A DNA stretch of 44,269 nt, from positions 1 through 44,269 of the forward strand of contig DASRDE010000016.1 of NCBI GenBank assembly GCA_035652755.1, in the 5' to 3' direction. The notes below the pieces were generated by a model that was not told the origin of the DNA, made no database searches, and saw nothing but the letters and a program-made list of their open reading frames with translations. A program made the translations under genes and the position numbers. This document shows positions 1 through 7,943 of this stretch, piece by piece (positions within the stretch are counted from its first letter, which is position 1; each line of letters opens with the position of its first letter). The DNA comes from DASRDE01 sp035652755. Its GTDB lineage: Bacteria > Vulcanimicrobiota > Vulcanimicrobiia > Vulcanimicrobiales > Vulcanimicrobiaceae.

Positions 1-1363
1 GGGCTTAGCGCTCTTCGGGCTGCCGCGCGCCGACACGCGCGCGAGCAAGATTGCCGGCTGCGCCGTCGCCGCGATCACGTTCTTGGTTCCGATCGTGCTC
101 GGCGGGGACGGCAACTTCGCAGCGCACTGGCTCTCGCGGCCCTTCACGGCTTCGCTGCACTTTGCGTGGAACGGGCCGGCATACTGGATCGTGCTGTTGC
201 TCGCGCTGTGCGCGTTCTGCGCGATCCTCGGCACGAACATGACGCGCCCGCGCGTGCTGATCGCGCTGCTGCTGATGCTCGAGGGCGCGATGATGGGCGT
301 CTTCGAGGCCAAAGACGTCCTCGCGTTCGCGCTGTTTTGGGATTTGATGCTCATACCGCCGTTCTTCGCCCTGGTCGGCTGGGGCGGCCATCGCGAAACC
401 GCGTGGCGGTATTTGATTTACAACTTCTCCGGCGGCCTGTTGCTGCTGCTGGCAACCGCGGCTTTCGGAGTGCTCTACGGGTCGACCGACGTGATCGGCA
501 CGGCGCACCAGCTGCAGGGTGCGTGGGCTCCGTGGATCTTTGCGGGCTTCGCGTTTGCCTTTGCAGTGAAGACGCCGGTCTTTCCGCTGCACACGTGGAT
601 GCCGCCGACCTACGCAGACTCTCCGCCGCCGATGGCTGCCGTCGTCAGCGCCGTGCAATCGAAGGCGGGGCTCTACGGCTTTTTGGTGATTTGCCTGCCG
701 TTCTTCGCCGGCGCGATGGCGCAGTCGCGCTGGATCTTCATCACGCTCGCGCTCATCTCGCTGCTGTACGGCGCGTATATCGCCCTGGTTCAGACGGATA
801 CCAAACGAATCGTCGCCTATTCCTCCCTTTCGCACTTGGGGCTGATCGTGCTGGGCATCTTCAGCTTGAATCCGGTCGCGATCGCGGGCGTGCTGCTCTA
901 TATCGTCGCGCACGGCCTGTTCAGCGCCGCGCTCTTCTTGACTCTTGGCTACGTCGAAGAGCGCGAGGGGACGCGTTCGCTCACCCGGCTGGGCGGCCTT
1001 GGCCGCGCCAATCCGAAGCTCGCCGGCGCATTCACGATCGCCGCGCTTGCGGCACTGGGTCTACCGGGCCTGGCCGGATTTGCCGGTGAACTGATCACCT
1101 TAACCGGCGTTTTCCAAGCGGGCCTGTTCTGGCCCGCGCTTATCGCGCTGGTGCCGATCGTGCTCGCATCCGCGTATATGCTGCGTTTGCTGCAGGACGT
1201 CATCAACGGACCGGAGGTCGAGGACATTCCGCAGCGCCCGGATCTGACCCTCACGGAAGCTTTCGCCTTGGCGCCGCTGCTCGCGGCCGTGACGGTGCTC
1301 GGGTGTTATCCGCACGCCGTTCTCTCGACGGTCGTTCCCGCCGCGGGAGCACTGCTGAAATGA
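1..1363 (+). CDS. nuoM: NADH-quinone oxidoreductase subunit M (5' partial)
   Basis: Membrane-arm subunit of respiratory complex I, an antiporter-like proton channel in the inner membrane. The frame is open from the window edge, so the N-terminus is missing; about 450 residues remain of a family usually near 500. Seen: successive hydrophobic helices, the block VKTPVFPLHTWMPPTYADSP with the conserved Lys of the discontinuous helix, and ALVQTDTKRIVAYSSLSHLG, typical of the Mrp/NuoLMN family. The position of the essential glutamate (E. coli Glu144, normally FWE-x-MLxP) reads FWDLMLIP, so Asp replaces Glu. The gene overlaps nuoN by four bases (ATGA), as in a standard nuo operon. It could be an NdhD-like homologue, but the following nuoN makes NuoM the best call. 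Confidence 0.95.
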   Translation, partial: GLALFGLPRADTRASKIAGCAVAAITFLVPIVLGGDGNFAAHWLSRPFTASLHFAWNGPAYWIVLLLALCAFCAILGTNMTRPRVLIALLLMLEGAMMGVFEAKDVLAFALFWDLMLIPPFFALVGWGGHRETAWRYLIYNFSGGLLLLLATAAFGVLYGSTDVIGTAHQLQGAWAPWIFAGFAFAFAVKTPVFPLHTWMPPTYADSPPPMAAVVSAVQSKAGLYGFLVICLPFFAGAMAQSRWIFITLALISLLYGAYIALVQTDTKRIVAYSSLSHLGLIVLGIFSLNPVAIAGVLLYIVAHGLFSAALFLTLGYVEEREGTRSLTRLGGLGRANPKLAGAFTIAALAALGLPGLAGFAGELITLTGVFQAGLFWPALIALVPIVLASAYMLRLLQDVINGPEVEDIPQRPDLTLTEAFALAPLLAAVTVLGCYPHAVLSTVVPAAGALLK

Positions 1364-2793
1364 TCGCCAATCCATTTACCGCACAGGATTGGAACGCGGT
1401 TGCTCCGCTGTTCATCGTGGGATTTACGGCGCTCGCCGTGCTGCTGGCCGATCTCGTCGCGCCCAAGCAGCCCAGCCGCTACGTGCCCATCGGAATCGGT
1501 ATCGCAGGTCTGGCGGCGGCGGGCGTCTATGCGGGTTCGGAGTATTTCGCACCGGCGCACGACGCGTTCGGCGGCGGCTTTATCCTGGGCGGCTTTTCTA
1601 TCGTGCTGCAAGCGATTATCGTCGTGGCTGCGATCTTTTCGCTCGGGCTTTACGGCACGATCGGCAAGGCTCAAGGCGTTGCAGGCGCGACCGCGCTGCT
1701 CCTATGGAGTACGTCCGGCGCGATGCTGATGGCCGGCGCGGCGAATTTAATGACGATCTTCCTGGGTCTGGAACTGCTCTCGCTCGCGCTCTACTGCCTG
1801 TGCGGTTTGGCCGACCGGCCGGCGTCGCGCGAATCCGCGCTCAAATACCTGATCCTCAGTTCGACCGCATCGGGGTTTTTGCTGTTCGGTATGGCCCTGC
1901 TCTTCGGCACGAGCGGAAGCGTCGCGCTTTCCGCGCTGAGCTCACCCGCATTGGCAGCCAATCCGTTGTACTGGATCGGAGGCGGTCTCTTCTTGGCGGG
2001 GCTGGCCTTTAAATTGAGCTTGGTTCCGTTCCACGTCTGGTCGCCGGACGTCTACGAAGGCGCACCCCTGCCCGTCACGGCATTCATGAGCGTCGTGACC
2101 AAAGCGGCGACAATTGCGGTCTTCGCGCGCTTTGCATACGCGGCAATCGCTCCGGGCGCGTCCGGCGCGATGCTGCTTCCTTTTTATATTATTGCCGGGA
2201 TCTCGATGATCGCGGGCAACCTGGGCATGCTGGCGCAGACCGACATGAAGCGTCTGCTCGCCTATTCGGGCATCGCACAGATCGGGTACATCGTCGCCGC
2301 GCTCGCCGGCGCCAGCGCGCTGGGCGTACGCTATGCCATCTATTATCTGGCCGCGTACGCATTCATGAACCTGGGCGCATTTGCGACCGTCGCGCTGCTT
2401 TCGGGTGAGAACGAGGAGGGCTCACGCATTGCGGCCTTCCAGGGCCTGGCGCAGCGCCGGCCGTTCCTCGCCGCAGCGATGACGTTCTTCCTGCTCGCAC
2501 TGGCGGGATTTCCGCCGACGGCGGGCTTCCTCGGAAAGATTCTGATCCTTTCGACCAACGTGAGCACCGGATATCCGTGGCTGGCGGGATTGCTGATCGC
2601 CGGTACCGCCATCTCGCTGTACGCGTATTTCAAGGTGATTCGCTTGATGTACGAACCGCACGCGCGTCCTTATGCCGGCGTTTCGGCCCGCGCACCGCTT
2701 GCCTATCTCTCGCTGGCGATCTGTCTTGCCGCGCTGCTCGTCATGACGTTCTATCCGCTCACGCCGAGCAACGTGCTCCCGCTCGCAAAGTAG
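1360..2793 (+). CDS. nuoN: NADH-quinone oxidoreductase subunit N
   Basis: Last antiporter-like membrane subunit of complex I, 477 residues, the usual length. The ATG at 1360 overlaps the nuoM stop and begins MIANPFTAQDWNAVAP, placing the first helix correctly; the open frame extends further upstream but only inside nuoM. Family residues are present: the helix-5 glutamate in TIFLGLELLSLALYCL and the lysine in LAFKLSLVPFHVWSPDVYEG, followed by AQTDMKRLLAYSGIAQIGY. The protein is hydrophobic throughout, with about 14 predicted helices. It is the last gene of the nuo operon, as in many bacteria, and is followed 34 bases later by a strong hairpin terminator. Confidence 0.96.
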   Translation: MIANPFTAQDWNAVAPLFIVGFTALAVLLADLVAPKQPSRYVPIGIGIAGLAAAGVYAGSEYFAPAHDAFGGGFILGGFSIVLQAIIVVAAIFSLGLYGTIGKAQGVAGATALLLWSTSGAMLMAGAANLMTIFLGLELLSLALYCLCGLADRPASRESALKYLILSSTASGFLLFGMALLFGTSGSVALSALSSPALAANPLYWIGGGLFLAGLAFKLSLVPFHVWSPDVYEGAPLPVTAFMSVVTKAATIAVFARFAYAAIAPGASGAMLLPFYIIAGISMIAGNLGMLAQTDMKRLLAYSGIAQIGYIVAALAGASALGVRYAIYYLAAYAFMNLGAFATVALLSGENEEGSRIAAFQGLAQRRPFLAAAMTFFLLALAGFPPTAGFLGKILILSTNVSTGYPWLAGLLIAGTAISLYAYFKVIRLMYEPHARPYAGVSARAPLAYLSLAICLAALLVMTFYPLTPSNVLPLAK

Positions 2794-2827
2794 CCGGCGC
2801 CTCGCGTGTAAAGCGGTCTAAACGCAG

Positions 2828-2849
2828 GAGCCCCGTTTGGGGCTCTTTT
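2828..2849 (+). terminator. Rho-independent terminator after nuoN
   Basis: A perfect 7-bp stem, GAGCCCC / GGGGCTC, closes a GTTT loop and is followed directly by TTTT. It lies 34 bases after the nuoN stop and separates the complex I operon from surface locus 1. Confidence 0.88.
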
Positions 2850-2852
2850 GTT

Positions 2853-2992
2853 TAGCACGCGTAAAGCGTTTGTATAAAGTCTTTGTATATTCGGTCCGTT
2901 TTGGGTCCGATAAGCATCCGAGCGTCCGATATCCCCGATATACGGCCTCAGGAGCGGTGTGCCGGCGGTCGGCCTTCAGAAGGATTTGTTGA
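2853..2992 (+). promoter_or_regulatory. AT-rich leader of surface locus 1 with short direct repeats
   Basis: The only promoter-sized gap before locus 1. TTTGTATA occurs twice (2869-2876 and 2882-2889), 13 bases apart, and TATATT (2886-2891) could act as a -10 box, but no good -35 box stands at the right distance. GTCCGAT/TCCGA motifs recur just downstream (about 2905-2935). The AT content is clearly above that of the neighbouring genes. A Shine-Dalgarno AGAAGGA (2978-2984) sits 8 bases before the ATG at 2993. The regulatory role is inferred from position only. Confidence 0.4.
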
Positions 2993-3496
2993 ATGACGCT
3001 CGGACGCGCGCTCTTATTGACGTCGGCCTTTTTGCTTTCGGCCGCGCTTCCCGTTTTTACCGCCGCCGCACCCGTGCCGGCACATCCCGTCGTCAAACTG
3101 CAGCTCACCGGCGATCTGCTGGCGCTGGCCGACGGCAAGATCGTAGCGACGCCGGTCGATAAGGCCGTGCTCAAGCGCGGCGACTTGGTGCGATACACGA
3201 TTGTGGCCTCAAACGCCGGCGGCAAACCCGCTGTCGCACTGAGCACGGTCGGTCCGGTTCCCGCGCGTATGGAATACGTGGCAGGCAGCGCGTCGCACGC
3301 GCCCGCGGCCTCGGTGGAATTCTCGCTGGACGGTAAGAGCTTCTCCGCGCAGCCGATGGTGACGGTGAACACGAGCCGCGGCCCGGTGCAAAAACCCGCC
3401 GACCCCGAGCAGTACGTCGCAGTCCGGTGGGTCAACGCGCGGCCGCTCGCGCCCAAGCAGCGCGTGCGGTACACGTATGAGGTGCGCGTGAAATGA
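2993..3496 (+). CDS. Exported single-domain DUF11-like protein
   Basis: A 167-residue exported protein. The start at ATG 2993 has a good Shine-Dalgarno. Residues 1-26 form a signal peptide (LLLTSAFLLSAALPVFTAAA). The rest resembles one DUF11/Ig-like repeat: KRGDLVRYTIVASNAGG, then a hydrophobic VGPVPARMEYVAGSA segment (the usual PxGxxYVxGS of DUF11), ending in the beta strand QRVRYTYEVRVK. It is the first gene of locus 1 and overlaps the next by four bases (ATGA at 3493). DUF11 domains are common in bacterial surface proteins. Its role is unknown; it could be a small structural or accessory subunit of the locus 1 surface structure. Confidence 0.8.
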   Translation: MTLGRALLLTSAFLLSAALPVFTAAAPVPAHPVVKLQLTGDLLALADGKIVATPVDKAVLKRGDLVRYTIVASNAGGKPAVALSTVGPVPARMEYVAGSASHAPAASVEFSLDGKSFSAQPMVTVNTSRGPVQKPADPEQYVAVRWVNARPLAPKQRVRYTYEVRVK

Positions 3497-5811
3497 GAGC
3501 GCGCCTTTTTTGCTTAGCCTTCTTTGCCGCCGCGCTCGTCCCGGGCGCGCACGCGCTGGCCGGCCAAACGCCGCCGAACACGACGATTCAAAACACCGCA
3601 AGCGCGACCTATAAGGACGCGGGCGGCAATTCGTATACGACCCAGTCGAACACGGTCACGACGATCGTCCAGAATGCGCCCTCGCTGACCGTAACGACGA
3701 ACAACGGCGCGGCCGCGGGGTCGCAGACCATCGCTCCCGGACAGGTCGTAAGCGATACCTACACGCTGACCAATACGGGTAACGCGAGCGGTAATTTCGC
3801 GCTCACCACCGGCCCGACGGACAACGGCGTGCAAGGCGCCGGCAACGACAACGGCAACACGAGCAGCGTCCAGTTCATCTACAACAGCACGACCTACACG
3901 ACCGTGGCTGCTTTGAACACGGCCCTCGCGGCTGCCGCCGCCACGTCGACGGGCAGCTCGATCACGGTCCAAGTGTAGTACACGCTGTCGTCGAGTCCGG
4001 CAAATGTTCCCGGCACCGTGACGACGCAGCTCAAAGCGACCATCGCGTACGCGGCCGTCGGATCCGCCGGCGCAGTCACCTCGGCTGCCGTTTCGAATAC
4101 GTATACCGATACGGTTCAGAGCGACGCCCGCATGGACATGCAGAAGACGGCCGTCCAAGGCGGCTCTTCGCCGTACAACATCACGTACACGATCAACGCG
4201 AACAACGGCGGCGCTTTCGGTTCTCAGGCGCTCAACTCGGTAACGTCCATGGGCTTCCCGACGAAGGGCTGCTTGGCCATCGTCGACAAACTTCCGACGT
4301 TCGGCGCGACCCCGCCCAGTGTCGTGGGCACGCCGACGATCACGTATACCGCCGGTACCAACGGCTTCCCGGCCAGCGGCGTCAGCGCATCGATCTACTA
4401 CACGACGTCGGCCAACGGCAGCAGCGGCTGGACGACGAGCGCGCCCGCAAATCCAACGTTCATCGCCGTGTTCTTGAGCGTAACGTCCGGAACGACGTGT
4501 CTGAACGCGCACGCGGGAACGAGCACGGGCAGCGTCACGAACGCGCAAGCGGCGATTCAACTGCAGTTCGTCATGCCGCAGCCGACCGGGTCGGGCTCCG
4601 GTAATCCGAACGCGTACCAAAACATCTCGACGTCGATATTCGGCGACAACCAGCCGACCGAACATATCGACGGCGGCAACATTCCCGCGGGCACCGCCGA
4701 CAGTGGCGGCGCGGCGCCGATTTACGCGGCCAACCAAGGCATCGATCTCAACCCGATTCCTTCGGGCGGCGGCAGCAGCGGCGGCAACGGCTGGTCGAAC
4801 ACGACGCTCAATAACGCCCACTTGGCGGCGGGCGTCTTCAACGGGCCGTCCAGCAGCACGCCTCTGACGATGTCCACGCTGATTTCGTCGTCGCAGGCGA
4901 CGGGCTCGTACGACGGCGTGGTTGCAGTCAATGCGAACGACGACTTCACGCAAATGTCGTTCACGCCGGCGGCTTTTACGTCGATCAATTCGAGCGCGGT
5001 GATCGGCAGCCCGAGCGGCAACACGTACACGTCTGCGGTCAGCGGCATCAACGTCCCCAACGCCCTTTACAACTCGGGCAACAAGGACGACTCGTATACC
5101 GTTGCGGTCACGGCACCGGCCGGCGGCTGGACCGTGCAGCTCTTCCCCGACAACGGGTCGGGTACGGGCCCGGCCGGCGCAGCGTACGCAGGCTGTACGA
5201 GTCCCGCCGCGTCTTGCACGGCGACCGTGGCACTCTCGTCCGGTTCGGCGATTCAATACTGGGCCGTCTATAACGCGCCCAGCGGCGTTACGACCTTCAC
5301 GCGCTTCGACAGCTCGATCGTCGCCACGTCCGTCAACGACAACACGCAGGTCAACAACACGCACGACGAGCTGTACAGCGGCTTTATCGCGCTGACCAAG
5401 AGCGTGACGATCACTTCATCGGGATGTCCTTCGGGAACGTCGCCCGGCTACGGCGCGGGCGCACTCTGCCCGGGCGGCACGCTGACGTATTCCATCGATT
5501 ACCGCAATATCGCGGTGACCGGCGGCAGCGGCAACACCGAACCCGCGAATGCGTTCCTTTCCACCAAGGCCGGCCAGCTGGTCGTCAGCGATGACGGCGC
5601 GGCAATCGGAAACACCTGGGCCACGAACACGAACGGCTTGAACGCCGCGGCGACCGATACGCCCGGCGGCGGCGGAACCTGGAACGCCGGCGACGTGTGG
5701 ACGACCAACACTGTCGGCTCATCTCACTTCACGGTCACCATAGGAGGCGCGAGCTTCCAACTCGGCGCGGGCCAATTCGGTACGATCTCCTTCTCGGTCG
5801 TTGTGAAGTAG
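3493..5811 (+). pseudogene. Large exported DUF11/Ig-like surface protein interrupted by an amber codon
   Basis: A single reading frame runs from ATG 3493 to TAG 5809-5811 but is broken by one TAG at 3976-3978, giving 161 residues before and 610 after. Both halves keep the same composition (Thr/Ser/Gly/Asn-rich, alternating beta strands), so one gene was probably split by a point change; CAG (Gln) to TAG fits the VQV-x-YTLSS context. The N-terminus is a signal peptide (residues 1-23) followed by a domain (NTASATYKDAGGNSYTTQSN) shared with the next gene. The C-terminus ends in the strand FGTISFSVVVK. It may be a pseudogene, a phase-like or recent null mutation, a sequencing error, or an amber read-through case. 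The second half has no start codon with a convincing Shine-Dalgarno near the break. Confidence 0.78.
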
Positions 5812-5843
5812 ACAGCGTCCGGGGCTTCCTGGCGGCGTGCGCC

Positions 5844-7943
5844 GTGCTCCTCATCGTTTTGATGACGGGGCGCGGCGCTGCTGCGTCTACGCCCGGCGGA
5901 ACGGTGCTTTCGAACGCAGCCACGGCGACGTTCGCGGATCCGCAAGGGCATCAATACGCCACGCAATCCAACACGATCGCAACGACGGTCGCGCAAGTCG
6001 GCTCGCTCGTCGTCAGTCCGAAAGAGGCCACGGCGAACCCGGCCGCGGACTCGGCTCCGCAGGGTCAGAACGTCGTTCGCACGTTCACGATCGCCAACAC
6101 GAGCAATATCACCGACGCGTACCGCATTACGGCGGCCAACGTCTCGGCCGGGCACATCGCCGCAATCGCGTTCGCGACGCCCGGCGGTACGATTCCGGTC
6201 ACAGTCGGCAGTACGGTCTCGCCGAACGTCGCGGCCGGCTCGTCGATTGCGGTGCAGGTTACGGTGGCAACGTCCGGTCTTGCGATCGGTCAATCGATCG
6301 CGGTGACGCTGACCGCGCAAACGACGGTGACCGGTACCGGAAACGGATTGCAAAGCGATAGCGGCCAGGCTTGGATCGTGATGGCCGCCGGACCGGTGCT
6401 CTCCGGACCGGGCGGCGCAAATACGAAGATCGCCAAGACCGTCAATCATCAAACCAGCGTGCAATCCAGCGGCGGCGCAAGCGTCACGTTCGACATTCTC
6501 GCGCAAAACACGGGCGGCTCGGCGGCTAACAACGTCGTGGTTTCGGATACGGTGCCCGCGGGATTGGCCCCGAACGTGTCCAGCGCGCAGATCGACGGAC
6601 AGCCGGCCGGTTCGGCAGCGTCGCTCTCGGGACAAACGATAACCGTCCGCGTCGGAACGCTCGCGCCCGGGGCGAACCTCGACGTTTCATTCACCGCCGC
6701 GGTGCAGAACGAACAGACGCTGGGAACGACGTTCGTGAATACCGCGACGATCGCCGCAGACGGCATCGCACCGCTCGTCACCACACCGGCATCCGTTCTG
6801 CTCGGCACGGCGGATGAAGTCTTCGACGGGTACGGCGGCGCCGGCATGCCGATCTCGGGCGCAGTCGTGACGCTTACCGACGCGAACGGCACGCCGGTCA
6901 ATCTTTCGCAGCCCGCCGGAAAACCGCAGAGCGGTTCCTCGGGCACGCAGAATCCCGCCGTCACCGGATCCGACGGCACGTACTCGTTCGCGCTCGCACC
7001 CTCCCAGATCGCGCCGGGAGGATCGCGCTTCTATTTGCTGATCAGCGCGGCCGGCTACTTGAACCGCCGCATTCAGCTCGACTTGAAACTCGACGCGCAG
7101 AGCCTGCTGTACGACGTCCAAGCGACGGCGATCGATCAGCAGCCGCTCGCCATCGCAGGCGGCTACGCGCTCACCAGCAACGCCGTGCAGTTGCAGAACG
7201 TCTTTGGACTCTTCGGCAACTTGCCGCTTTTTTCGACGCGTTCGGTGACGGTGCAAAAAACCGTCGATCGTCAAGTGGCCCAGGCCGGCGATCGCCTCGC
7301 GTATACGATCGCCTTCGGCAATCAATCGCACGCGGCGCTCGGAGCGGTGAAAATCGTCGACACGATGCCTCCCGGACTTGTCTACGCGACAGGCACGGCC
7401 AAAATCGACGGAACGCCGCAAGAACCGGCGATCTCCGGCAACACGCTGACGTGGACGCGCGCGGGCATGGCGCCGGGCGAGAACCATACGATTACGTACT
7501 ACGCAGTCGTCTACCCCACGGTTGCCGCTAACACGACGCTGGACAACAGCGTAACCGTCACGGCCAACGTACCGCAAACGCAGGCAGGCGCGTCCGCAAC
7601 GTCCACCGCAAGCGTCCAGATCGTTGCGGGCGCGTTCACCGACCGTTCGGTGATCACCGGACGCGTCTTCGTCGATACGATGGGTACCGGACGATTCGTC
7701 AAGGGCGACAAGGGCGTTCCGAACGTGCGCGTCTACTTGGAAGACGGCACCGCGGTCATCACGGACGAACAAGGGCGCTACTCGTTCCCGGCAGTCCGGC
7801 CGGGCGAACACGTGCTGCGGCTCGACGGCTCGACGCTGCCGGCGTCGGTGCATGCGGACGGATCCGTGCAGCAGCTCGTGCACGGAGTCTTCGACGACGG
7901 CCTCATGCAAGACGTGAACTTCGCGGTCGAGGGCGCACTGTGA
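5844..7943 (+). CDS. Exported DUF11 protein with a C-terminal transthyretin-like (SdrB/CarboxypepD_reg) domain
   Basis: About 700 residues. The N-terminal domain (TVLSNAATATFADPQGHQYA) is paralogous to that of the previous gene. Two DUF11 repeats follow: one with VVSDTVPAGLAP and one with KTVDRQVAQAGDRLAYTIAF and VDTMPPGLVYATGTAKIDG. Between and after them are transthyretin-like folds, the last near the end (GRVFVDTMGTGRF..DEQGRYSFPAVRPGEHVLRLD). The start is uncertain. A full signal peptide would begin near 5808, but that codon is GTA; GTG 5844 is the first usable start and leaves a short signal with no basic n-region. GTG 5697 lies deep inside the previous gene. It overlaps the barrel gene by four bases (GTGA), so the two are probably co-translated. 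Likely a surface or periplasmic partner of that barrel. Confidence 0.8.
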   Translation: MLLIVLMTGRGAAASTPGGTVLSNAATATFADPQGHQYATQSNTIATTVAQVGSLVVSPKEATANPAADSAPQGQNVVRTFTIANTSNITDAYRITAANVSAGHIAAIAFATPGGTIPVTVGSTVSPNVAAGSSIAVQVTVATSGLAIGQSIAVTLTAQTTVTGTGNGLQSDSGQAWIVMAAGPVLSGPGGANTKIAKTVNHQTSVQSSGGASVTFDILAQNTGGSAANNVVVSDTVPAGLAPNVSSAQIDGQPAGSAASLSGQTITVRVGTLAPGANLDVSFTAAVQNEQTLGTTFVNTATIAADGIAPLVTTPASVLLGTADEVFDGYGGAGMPISGAVVTLTDANGTPVNLSQPAGKPQSGSSGTQNPAVTGSDGTYSFALAPSQIAPGGSRFYLLISAAGYLNRRIQLDLKLDAQSLLYDVQATAIDQQPLAIAGGYALTSNAVQLQNVFGLFGNLPLFSTRSVTVQKTVDRQVAQAGDRLAYTIAFGNQSHAALGAVKIVDTMPPGLVYATGTAKIDGTPQEPAISGNTLTWTRAGMAPGENHTITYYAVVYPTVAANTTLDNSVTVTANVPQTQAGASATSTASVQIVAGAFTDRSVITGRVFVDTMGTGRFVKGDKGVPNVRVYLEDGTAVITDEQGRYSFPAVRPGEHVLRLDGSTLPASVHADGSVQQLVHGVFDDGLMQDVNFAVEGAL

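Noticed and set aside
2886..2891. TATATT as a firm sigma-70 promoter
   Set aside because: No -35 element at 16-18 bases; reported only as part of a regulatory leader.
3976..3978. Amber codon read as pyrrolysine or as a recoding site
   Set aside because: No methylamine methyltransferase context and no nearby hairpin that I could see; a simple CAG-to-TAG change or an error is more economical.
3514..5364. 616-codon minus-strand frame opposite the interrupted DUF11 gene
   Set aside because: Arg/Val-rich composition typical of antisense frames in this GC-rich DNA; the plus strand shows repeats shared with the next gene.
5742..5747. AGGAGG as a Shine-Dalgarno for the 5844 gene
   Set aside because: It is too far from any usable start and no ATG/GTG/TTG follows at the right spacing; it is within the codons of the preceding gene.
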